From positions 1-6,984 of the forward strand of contig JBBRTW010000395.1 of NCBI GenBank assembly GCA_038244055.1: DNA of 6,984 bases, written 5' to 3'. This DNA comes from DASPKW01 sp038244055. GTDB lineage: Bacteria > Planctomycetota > Phycisphaerae > Tepidisphaerales > Tepidisphaeraceae. The position numbers and the translations under genes were made by a program. Under the pieces are notes generated by a model. It was not told the DNA's origin, did no database searches, and saw only the letters and a program-made list of their open reading frames with translations. Shown here in pieces: positions 1 through 5,622 of the stretch; the stretch's first letter is position 1; each line of letters begins with the position of its first letter.

Positions 1-10
1 TAGATTTGCA

Positions 11-83
11 GCCGGCGGCATTTTCATCCCGAGCCGGCGGCATTTTCATCCCGAGCCGGCGGCATTTTCATCCCGAGCCGGCG
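11..83. repeat. 22-bp tandem repeat, 3.3 copies
   Basis: Three perfectly identical 22-bp units lie at 11-32, 33-54 and 55-76, followed by the first 7 bases of a fourth at 77-83. Each unit starts with GCCGGCGGCA and ends with TTTTCATCCCGA. At base 84 the sequence changes to AAGGATCTTGCTT, which matches the arms of the inverted-repeat element at 4610-4736. The array therefore looks like a local expansion of one end of that dispersed family. The frame reads open through it because 22-bp units happen to contain no stop here, but it shows no protein-like character. Perfect identity of the copies implies recent expansion. Confidence 0.9.
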
Positions 84-96
84 AAGGATCTTGCTT
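82..96. repeat. Fragment of dispersed CGAAGGATCTTGCTT repeat
   Basis: The 15 bases CGAAGGATCTTGCTT are an exact reverse-complement match to 4696-4710, inside the right arm of the inverted-repeat element downstream of the dehydrogenase. The preceding TCATCC(C)GAG is also similar to the TCATCCTGAG at the outer end of that arm. This supports a shared dispersed-repeat family with a shortened middle part here. Confidence 0.6.
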
Positions 97-188
97 CGAA
101 AGTCGAGGCCACCGATCAAAATGTATCTATCGAGTGCGAAATCCAAGCCAATAACAAACAGTCGCCCAGCCGCGGGGTAGCATCCTTC

Positions 189-1556
189 ATGCGCTTCTCG
201 CTTCCCCTCATTGTCATCGTCCTCCTCGCCTCCTCACCCCTCTCCCGCGCCGCCGCCCCCCAGCTTCTCGAAACCTGCGACATCTCTCCCGTCTGGGCCG
301 GGCACCCCGTTGGATTCAGCCTCCTCACCGATGCCCCGCGCGGGATTCAGTACGTCGCCTTTTACGATGACCAGCGCCGCATGACGGTCGGCTCGCGCAA
401 GCTCGGCGCAAAAATCTGGACCTTTAAGAAGCTCACTGAAATGGAAGGCGTCATCGGCAAGCGCGACCCCGGCCAGCTCGGCTGGGACAGCCACAACAGT
501 GTCACCATGGCCCTCGACTCGGCCGGGCAGTTGCACGTCTCGGGCAACATGCACTGCAACCCGCTCGTCTATTTCCGCACCGCCACGGCCGGCGATGTGA
601 CGAGCCTGAAATGGATCGGCAGAATGGTCGGCGAGCGCGAGGTGAGCTGCACGTATCCGCGCTTCATCAACGGGCCGGAGGGATCGCTGATTTTCGCGTA
701 TCGCGATGGGCGCTCGGGCAATGGGGTCGATATCTACAACCGCTACGACCCGGCCAGCGCCTCGTGGAAGCGCCTGATCGATACGCCCCTTCTCGATGGG
801 CAGGGAACCTGCAACGCCTACAGCATTGGCCCGATCAAGGGCCCCGCTGGCTATTTCCATCTCACCTGGGTCTGGCGCAACACGCCGGATTGCTCGACGA
901 ATCACGATGTCTCCTACGCCCGCAGCCGCGACCTGATCCACTGGGAAACCAGCGATGGCAAGCCGCTCGCCCTGCCCATCACCCCCGCGACGGCCGAGGT
1001 GGTGGACCCGATTCCGGTCAAGGGCGGGATCGTCAACGGCAACACGAAAATCGGCTTCGATGCGGATGGCAAGGTGATCATCAGCTATCACAAGTACGAT
1101 TCGGCCGGGAAGACGCAGATTTACAACGCCCGCCGCGAGCCGGCCGGGTGGAAAGCCGCGCAGGCCACCCAATGGGATTGGCGCTGGGAATTCTCCGGCG
1201 GCGGATCGATCGAATTCGGCGTCAGCGTCGCGCCGGCGCGGGTGGTGGATGGAAAACTGGTGCAGACCTGGACCTCCAAGCAATACGGTTCGCAGGGCGC
1301 GATTCTCGATCCCAAAACCCTTTTCCCCACCGGCGACTACCGCGCCGAGCAGCGCACGCCGCGCGAGATCGGCAAGCTCGAATCGACTTTTGATGGAATG
1401 CAGATGCGCCACGCCGAGGATCTGGGCTCGGCCGGGGAGAAGGGCGTGCGGTATATGATGAAGTGGGAGACGCTCGGGCCGAACCGGGATAGGCCGAGGA
1501 CGGGGGAATTGCCGGGGGCGTCGATGTTGCGGGTTTATAAGGTGGGAGGGGAGTGA
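189..1556 (+). CDS. Secreted BNR_4-type beta-propeller protein (possible polysaccharide lyase)
   Basis: The 455-aa product begins with a clear Sec signal peptide: MRFS, a hydrophobic run at about residues 5-17, then SPLSRAAA with cleavage likely near residues 21-23. The rest is a soluble repeat protein resembling the BNR_4 (BNR repeat-containing family member) group, a predicted beta-propeller exported from the cytoplasm. Conserved-looking blocks in order are WDSHNSVTMALD (99-110), HVSGNMHC (116-123), CTYPRF (154-159), YRDGRSGNG (171-179), WVWRNTPDCSTNHD (227-240), HWE (251-253), VDPIPV (272-277) and YHKYD (300-304). Some relatives of this fold are ulvan or related uronate-specific lyases. 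The histidines H102 and H122 are spaced as I recall for the PL25 catalytic pair, so a lyase is possible but unproven; a sialidase activity is less likely. The start at 189 is chosen because it opens the signal peptide; the frame is open upstream to position 6 but that part encodes repeat DNA. No good ribosome-binding site is visible. It converges on the PIN remnant. Confidence 0.88.
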   Translation: MRFSLPLIVIVLLASSPLSRAAAPQLLETCDISPVWAGHPVGFSLLTDAPRGIQYVAFYDDQRRMTVGSRKLGAKIWTFKKLTEMEGVIGKRDPGQLGWDSHNSVTMALDSAGQLHVSGNMHCNPLVYFRTATAGDVTSLKWIGRMVGEREVSCTYPRFINGPEGSLIFAYRDGRSGNGVDIYNRYDPASASWKRLIDTPLLDGQGTCNAYSIGPIKGPAGYFHLTWVWRNTPDCSTNHDVSYARSRDLIHWETSDGKPLALPITPATAEVVDPIPVKGGIVNGNTKIGFDADGKVIISYHKYDSAGKTQIYNARREPAGWKAAQATQWDWRWEFSGGGSIEFGVSVAPARVVDGKLVQTWTSKQYGSQGAILDPKTLFPTGDYRAEQRTPREIGKLESTFDGMQMRHAEDLGSAGEKGVRYMMKWETLGPNRDRPRTGELPGASMLRVYKVGGE

Positions 1557-1574
1557 CGATTACTCTCCTACTCT

Positions 1575-1596
1575 CCGAATGATTCAAATTATTCGG
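1575..1596. terminator. Hairpin between convergent genes, possible bidirectional terminator
   Basis: CCGAATGATT and AATTATTCGG pair at 9 of 10 positions around a 2-base loop, 18 bp after the BNR_4 stop codon and 10 bp beyond the end of the minus-strand PIN frame. A second short stem follows (GGCC at 1595-1598 and 1603-1606, loop GCTT). There is no clear T-run on either side, so a Rho-independent terminator is only a possibility. Two perfect TACTCTCC copies (1561-1576) lie just before it. Confidence 0.4.
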
Positions 1597-1606
1597 CCGC
1601 TTGGCC

Positions 1607-1804
1607 TTACGGAAACAAGTTTTCGTCGTGAGTCGGCAAATCTCGTGCTGTCATGATTTGTGATGCTACCTTCCTGCATTGTTCATCGTTCGTGTAGAAG
1701 GTGGACACACCCGCGACCTTTAACGAGGCAATGATCAGCGTATCGGCCCGGAACACCCGACGGTTGTATGCCGGATCAACAATCCCTGCGGAGCCACAAA
1801 TCAA
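1607..1804 (-). pseudogene. PIN-domain protein remnant (C-terminal half, VapC-like)
   Basis: The frame is open for 65 codons from a TTG at 1804 that overlaps the TGA stop of the upstream gene (TTGA), the usual arrangement of a translationally coupled pair. Residues 16-45 look like the C-terminal half of a PIN ribonuclease: RADTLIIASLKVAG, then TFYTNDEQCRKVA. D21 and D40 match the third and fourth acidic metal-binding positions of PIN domains. A full PIN domain is about 120-150 residues and begins with an Asp near residue 5 and a Glu near residue 40; both are absent here. The likely reading is an in-frame or near-frame internal deletion that kept the first codons and the last half. With only half of the metal site, nuclease activity is not expected. 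A functional short protein cannot be excluded, but it would be unusual. Confidence 0.6.
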
Positions 1805-2607
1805 TCGCCCCTGGCCTCATTTAAAAGTTTCTCAGGATCTTCAACATTGTTCCACGCGCTGCCGCCGGCTCCGCGGAGCGCCCCGATTGCTTCAAGAATC
1901 GATCCTCGCTTCAACTGATGCATCGATCGAATCGAGAAGGATCGAAGGCGCCAGTTTCGTCGATACCACGTCGCCTCACCGCTCACGATGACGTCGTCAT
2001 AGAGGTGCTGTCCCAACTGACGCGCCACATCGGTAGATTCTACCCGGCAAATCAACATACGTTCAGATTGTTGCTGAACTCGGAGTCCACAGTGAAGTTC
2101 TGTCGCCCCGCCGACACGTTCGACCCTGCCTGATATCGTCGTTTCACCGCTCACGAAAACCGAACCTTCCAAAGACCGATAACTATCTGGTGTTATCGTC
2201 GCCAAGATATCGTTGCCCTTTCCAGGAAGTCGGAATTCGATAATGCAGCCCAATGACTTGGCAATTGCACTCAGATCCTCGATCGGAGAGAGAACGTATG
2301 GCATTTCGTCCGCGTGCTGCGGATCCTGTAGTACCAAGCCGGTCTGTTTCAGCCTGTCCAGCGCTTCTGGTTGCCTCTCGGCATAGACTGGATACGTTGC
2401 CGATCCTCGACGAACATCCAGAAGATGCAAATCGGAATCCTCCGTTGTGTCGTCGGTGGACAATTCTTCATCAGGCTCACTGTCTGAAACCAATCGCTGA
2501 ACAGCGGCCAAAGCGCGGGCCAATACCCTGAACGGAATAACTTCAGGGCTAATCCCGGATCCACCGAAGTGGATTTCAAACGAAGTTGGCGGGGACTTTT
2601 GTCGCAC
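1801..2607 (-). CDS. Uncharacterised 268-aa protein paired with a PIN-domain gene
   Basis: I do not recognise a named domain. The 268-aa product starts at a GTG (2607); an in-frame TAA lies about 50 bp upstream and no ATG precedes it. Residues 8-37 (SFEIHFGG...VLARALAAVQRLV) look like a beta strand then an amphipathic helix. Residues 42-59 are strongly acidic. Residues 60-150 are mixed alpha/beta. Residues 150-230 form a beta-rich part with SGETTISGRVERVGG (153-167) and a related VSGEATWYRRNW (208-219), suggesting a small barrel or internal duplication. The tail, ALRGAGGSAWNNVEDPEKLL (243-262), resembles the toxin-contacting ends of some antitoxins. There is no signal peptide or membrane segment. 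The stop codon overlaps the start of the PIN remnant, so the two form one operon. Base composition is lower in GC than the neighbours. An antitoxin-like or PIN-regulating role is inference from context only. Confidence 0.75.
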   Translation of the reverse strand: MRQKSPPTSFEIHFGGSGISPEVIPFRVLARALAAVQRLVSDSEPDEELSTDDTTEDSDLHLLDVRRGSATYPVYAERQPEALDRLKQTGLVLQDPQHADEMPYVLSPIEDLSAIAKSLGCIIEFRLPGKGNDILATITPDSYRSLEGSVFVSGETTISGRVERVGGATELHCGLRVQQQSERMLICRVESTDVARQLGQHLYDDVIVSGEATWYRRNWRLRSFSIRSMHQLKRGSILEAIGALRGAGGSAWNNVEDPEKLLNEARGD

Positions 2608-2864
2608 GGCTAAGCTATCATATCGTCTTAGTTGATCCTCTGCACGACTTTTCGGTTACTCCAAGGTCGCAGTGGTCACTTTCGGTGGATTGAATTACAC
2701 CGCATATGGACGAAATTTGGGGGTATAACGTCGTTTCTTCTCGAACCTCTAAGGCGAACGCCAACGCACAGGGAAACCACGACTCTCGTTCGTGCATTGT
2801 CGCGATTATTGCGCAATGATTATTGAACTTGCCGGTTCTCGCCCCACGGATTACCGTCTCGCCC
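2608..2864. other. AT-richer divergent intergenic region
   Basis: This 257-bp spacer lies between the GTG start of the minus-strand unknown gene and the ATG of the plus-strand dehydrogenase, so it must hold the promoters of both. I see no convincing -35/-10 pair; TTGTCG at 2797-2802 with TATTGA at 2821-2826 is the best plus-strand candidate and is weak. A perfect 10-bp palindrome ATTGCGCAAT sits at 2808-2817, between those boxes, where an operator could lie. Short open frames here on both strands have no protein-like features. Confidence 0.5.
2808..2817. promoter_or_regulatory. Palindrome ATTGCGCAAT upstream of dehydrogenase, possible operator
   Basis: A perfect 10-bp dyad lies 47 bp before the dehydrogenase ATG, inside the weak candidate promoter. 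Position and symmetry allow a repressor site, but a 10-bp palindrome can occur by chance and no second copy is seen nearby. Confidence 0.2.
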
Positions 2865-4520
2865 ATGCAATCCACACTCCATGGCCAGCAGATCATCGGC
2901 GGCCAGTTATCCGCCGGCTCCGCATCCACCTTCCACGCCACCAACCCTGCCACCGGGCAGGCGATCGGGCCGGAGTTTCATGAAGCCACGATCGAGGAAG
3001 TCGACCGCGCCTGCCGGCTGGCCGAATCCGCATTCGCGGAAGTTCGCGCCAAGAGCGCCAAGGACCGCGCCGCCCTGCTCCGGGCGATGGCCGATCAGAT
3101 CATGGCCCTGGGCGATGCGCTGGTGCTGCGGGCGATGGAGGAGACCGGCCTGCCGCGCCCGCGCATCGAGATGGAGCGCGGGCGCACCTGCGGACAGCTC
3201 AAGATGTTCGCCGAGGTGATCGAAGAGGGCTCGTGGGTCGAGGCGCGCATCGATCGCGCCCAGCCCGAGCGCCAGCCGATGGCAAAGCCCGATTGCCGGC
3301 GGATGCTGATCGCCATCGGGCCGGTAGTGGTCTTCGGGGCCAGTAATTTCCCGCTGGCGTTTTCCGTCGGCGGCGGCGACAGCGCCTCGGCATTGGCGGC
3401 CGGCTGCCCGGTGGTCTGCAAGGGCCACCCGGCGCATCCGGGGACGAGCGAAATGGTCGCCCGGGCCTGCGAGGCGGCCGTCACCCAATGCGGTTTCCCG
3501 CGCGGGACGTTCTCGCTCATCCAGGGCGCGAGCATCGAAGTCGGCCTATGGCTGGTCAAACATCCTTCCATTAAGGCCGTCGGCTTCACCGGCAGCCTGC
3601 GCGGCGGGCGGGCGCTTTTCGATGCCGCTGCCGCGCGGCCCGAGCCGATCCCCGTTTACGCCGAGATGGGATCGACCAACCCGGTGTTCATCCTTCCGGG
3701 CGCGCTGGCCGAGCGCGGGGAACAGATCGCCCAGGGATTGGTGTCGAGCGTGACGATGGGGGTGGGCCAGTTCTGCACGAAGCCAGGGTTGGTGTTCTTG
3801 GCCGAGGGTTCAGGGTTCGGGGTTCAGGGTTCAGGGCAGACGTTGGAAGCGGCAAGCGAGAAGCGAGAAGGAGGATCGGAATCGGAGAAGTTTTTCGCCA
3901 AGGCGGAGGCGCTGTTCGGCGTGTCTGCGGCGGGGGTGATGCTGCACGAGGGGATTCGCGCGAATTTCGAGAAAAGCGCGGCCAGGCTGTTCGGCGTCAA
4001 TGGCGTGCAACTCCGCGTCAAAGGCGGCCGCGGCGCGGGAGCGGGTTCGGAGCAGAAGGCGATGATGTTCCAAACCTCGGCCGCCAATCTGCTGGCGCAT
4101 CCGGAGATCGCCGATGAGGTCTTCGGCCCATCGACGGTCGCGGTCACGGCCCAGTCGCGCGCGGAAATCCTCCAGGCCGCCCAGGCCCTGCACGGACATC
4201 TGACCGCCACGATCCACGGCACGCCCGCCGACCTGGCCGATTGGAAAGAGCTCGTGGACATCCTGCAAACCAAAGTCGGCCGGATCATTTTCAATAGCTG
4301 GCCAACCGGCGTGGAAGTGACCCACGCCATGCAGCACGGCGGCCCCTATCCCGCTACTACGGACTCCCGCGTCACCAGTGTCGGCAGCGCCGCGATCGAC
4401 CGCTGGGCCCGGCCGGTAACGTGGCAGGGATTCCCGAGCGAAGCGCTGCCGGCGGAACTGCGCGATGGGAATCCGCTGGGAATATGGAGAAGGGTGGAGG
4501 GGCAACTCTCCAAAGATTGA
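2865..4520 (+). CDS. Alpha-ketoglutarate-semialdehyde (2,5-dioxovalerate) dehydrogenase, ALDH family
   Basis: The 551-aa product is a cytoplasmic NAD(P)-dependent aldehyde dehydrogenase of the KGSADH type. This enzyme oxidises 2,5-dioxopentanoate to 2-oxoglutarate at the end of oxidative pentose, glucarate/galactarate or hydroxyproline degradation. Family landmarks are visible: FGASNFPLAFSVGGGDSASA (oxyanion Asn N161), CKGHPAHPGTSE (cofactor Lys K186), GFTGSLRGG (glycine motif), YAEMGSTNPVFILP (general base Glu E267) and GVGQFCTKPG (nucleophile Cys C304). ASNFPLAFS, HPAHPGTS and the FCTKPG context set KGSADHs apart from other ALDHs. The ATG at 2865 is chosen because GQQIIGGQ at once matches the family N-terminus; a TTG 14 codons upstream adds nothing. 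No Shine-Dalgarno sequence is visible. The protein is about 25 residues longer than usual family members (roughly 525), and the excess is a low-complexity Gly/Ser/Glu-rich stretch at about 314-341 encoded by short tandem repeats. The gene stands alone, so the exact pathway cannot be read from neighbours. Confidence 0.92.
   Translation: MQSTLHGQQIIGGQLSAGSASTFHATNPATGQAIGPEFHEATIEEVDRACRLAESAFAEVRAKSAKDRAALLRAMADQIMALGDALVLRAMEETGLPRPRIEMERGRTCGQLKMFAEVIEEGSWVEARIDRAQPERQPMAKPDCRRMLIAIGPVVVFGASNFPLAFSVGGGDSASALAAGCPVVCKGHPAHPGTSEMVARACEAAVTQCGFPRGTFSLIQGASIEVGLWLVKHPSIKAVGFTGSLRGGRALFDAAAARPEPIPVYAEMGSTNPVFILPGALAERGEQIAQGLVSSVTMGVGQFCTKPGLVFLAEGSGFGVQGSGQTLEAASEKREGGSESEKFFAKAEALFGVSAAGVMLHEGIRANFEKSAARLFGVNGVQLRVKGGRGAGAGSEQKAMMFQTSAANLLAHPEIADEVFGPSTVAVTAQSRAEILQAAQALHGHLTATIHGTPADLADWKELVDILQTKVGRIIFNSWPTGVEVTHAMQHGGPYPATTDSRVTSVGSAAIDRWARPVTWQGFPSEALPAELRDGNPLGIWRRVEGQLSKD
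3806..3890. repeat. GGGTTCA heptamer array and low-complexity insert inside the dehydrogenase gene
   Basis: Four heptamers (GGGTTCA, GGGTTCG, GGGTTCA, GGGTTCA) run from 3806 to 3833 and end with GGG. They are followed by two AGCGAGA copies (3855-3868) and a purine-rich stretch up to about 3890. The reading frame is kept throughout, giving a Gly/Ser/Glu-rich segment of about 25 residues that does not resemble the family sequence on either side. The family sequence resumes around FFAKAEALFGV. Confidence 0.8.
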
Positions 4521-4550
4521 ACCGCGAAGGGCGCGAAAGGCACGAAAGGA
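4521..4550. repeat. 10-bp periodic (GCGAAAGG-like) repeat after the dehydrogenase stop
   Basis: Three consecutive ten-base units, ACCGCGAAGG, GCGCGAAAGG and CACGAAAGGA, start directly after the TGA stop codon. Similar CGCGAAGG-periodic stretches are, from memory, common dispersed intergenic sequence in several high-GC phyla. No stem-loop or T-run makes it a terminator. Confidence 0.5.
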
Positions 4551-4609
4551 TTTTGGGGAACGTTGGCGGCGTGGTCATATTGGGTCACCTGGGCGGCATG
4601 AGAGGCATG

Positions 4610-4736
4610 GTCATTCTGAAGGAGCTTCAGGCGACTGAAGAATCTTGCATCTGTCCCACTGGCCCGATCAGCGTGGCGAATCGACCGCGACGAAAAAGCA
4701 AGATCCTTCGGTCGCCTGAAGCTCTCTCAGGATGAC
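4610..4736. repeat. 127-bp inverted-repeat element (MITE-like dispersed repeat)
   Basis: The left arm (4610-4648) and right arm (4698-4736) are each 39 bp and are inverted copies matching at 34 of 39 positions, with a 49-bp centre (4649-4697). The outer ends are GTCATTCTGA and, inverted, GTCATCCTGA; the inner ends are AATCTTGC and GATCTTGC. All five differences are transitions. The element contains no gene and lies between the dehydrogenase and the 3' end of the methyltransferase gene. In RNA it could form a very long hairpin and might act as a transcriptional barrier between the convergent genes. A partial relative occurs at 65-96. No target-site duplication is obvious. Confidence 0.85.
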
Positions 4737-4758
4737 ACCTCGCATCCGTTCCAAAAGT

Positions 4759-5469
4759 TTATTCCGGAATACAGACGATATCCCACGGCAAATCCGTCCC
4801 AATCCGCTCGCGCATCAAGGGCACCGAAATCCGATATCCCCACGCTTCCAGTGGATCGTAAACCGCGCGATGATCCGCGAATCCCTGGCTGCGCAGCGCC
4901 GGCAGATTCACTTCGATATGAAGCACTGGCCGGGTTCGGCGGATGAGTTGCTCCGCGCCGAGGAGCGCGTAAGGCTCGAATCCTTCAACATCGATCTTGA
5001 TGAAGTCGCAGCGATGGGGATCCAGATCATCCAGCGCGAGAACGGGCATGCCCTCGGCCGTCTGCGCAACCTGGCGCGCGCCGAGGTTATTGGCGGGCGT
5101 ATTGGAAACCTGGAAAGTCGGGAGGATGCGCTGCCCGCGCTGCCCGACCGCTTTTTTGATGCAGATTGCATCCGGGCAATTGTATTCGAGCACGGCGAAG
5201 GCATCCTCCTGCGGCTCGATGGCGATGACCTTGCAGCCGCGGGCCAGGAAGAGATGCGCGGTATCGCCGATGAACGCGCCGGCATCGATCACGGTGGCGC
5301 CGGGAACCAGGCGGGCGGCGATTTCGGGAATGGCGAGGTAGCTCCGATCCCAGTCGAGCCGGCCGCCCTGGAGGCAGAGGCGGGAAATCGCCCCATCATC
5401 GGCCAGGCAATGGTGCCGCGTGCCGGGAATCTGCAGGGTTCGGAGGATGGGAGAGGCGGATTGGTTCAT
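4759..5469 (-). CDS. FkbM family SAM-dependent methyltransferase
   Basis: The 236-aa product is a class I methyltransferase of the FkbM type; these commonly O-methylate sugars or other hydroxyls in glycans and secondary metabolites. SAM-binding motif I is VIDAGAFIGDT (60-70), and motif II ends in AIEP (83-86). The FkbM signature DFIKIDVEGFEPYALLGA runs from 155 to 172, followed by LHIEVN (183-188). There is no signal peptide, so it acts in the cytoplasm. The ATG at 5469 is chosen because the family-like sequence starts about 50 residues before motif I. The frame stays open for another 540 bp, but that part lies antisense to the glycosyltransferase and has no homologous look. No clear Shine-Dalgarno sequence precedes the ATG. 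It is divergent from the glycosyltransferase, with about 150 bp between starts. A surface-glycan role is inferred from that neighbour; the substrate is unknown. Confidence 0.87.
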   Translation of the reverse strand: MNQSASPILRTLQIPGTRHHCLADDGAISRLCLQGGRLDWDRSYLAIPEIAARLVPGATVIDAGAFIGDTAHLFLARGCKVIAIEPQEDAFAVLEYNCPDAICIKKAVGQRGQRILPTFQVSNTPANNLGARQVAQTAEGMPVLALDDLDPHRCDFIKIDVEGFEPYALLGAEQLIRRTRPVLHIEVNLPALRSQGFADHRAVYDPLEAWGYRISVPLMRERIGTDLPWDIVCIPE

Positions 5470-5622
5470 GCGGATGAGAGCAAGCGCGCGGCAACACTCG
5501 CGAAAGCGGCGCTGGGATATTCTAATGGGGCGAGTGAAGCCGTGCGAATGGAGCGTGGATGATTTTGGGAATGGTGCGCGATAATGGAGAATGAGAGGAT
5601 GGAGAATGCGGAGCTGCCAACG

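Noticed and set aside
6..188. N-terminal extension of the BNR_4 reading frame
   Set aside because: The extra 61 codons translate the tandem repeat array and spacer, while a typical signal peptide begins at the ATG at 189.
234..1412. 392-codon open frame antisense to the BNR_4 gene
   Set aside because: It is a shadow of a high-GC gene: Arg/Ala/Gly-rich with no recognisable motif, fully overlapped by a well-supported coding region.
2797..2826. Sigma-70-like promoter TTGTCG / TATTGA before the dehydrogenase
   Set aside because: The matches to consensus are weak (about 4 of 6 and 3 of 6), so it is mentioned only as a candidate and not listed as a promoter.
2618..2953. 111-codon minus-strand frame in the divergent spacer
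   Set aside because: It overlaps the start of the dehydrogenase in antisense, has no protein-like pattern, and would leave the divergent genes without a promoter region.
3806..3890. Frameshift or pseudogene in the dehydrogenase
   Set aside because: The frame is intact on both sides and all catalytic residues are present, so the insertion is in frame and the gene is probably functional.
4732..5562. 276-codon plus-strand frame across the methyltransferase gene
   Set aside because: It is antisense to clear SAM-binding and FkbM motifs and starts within the inverted-repeat element.
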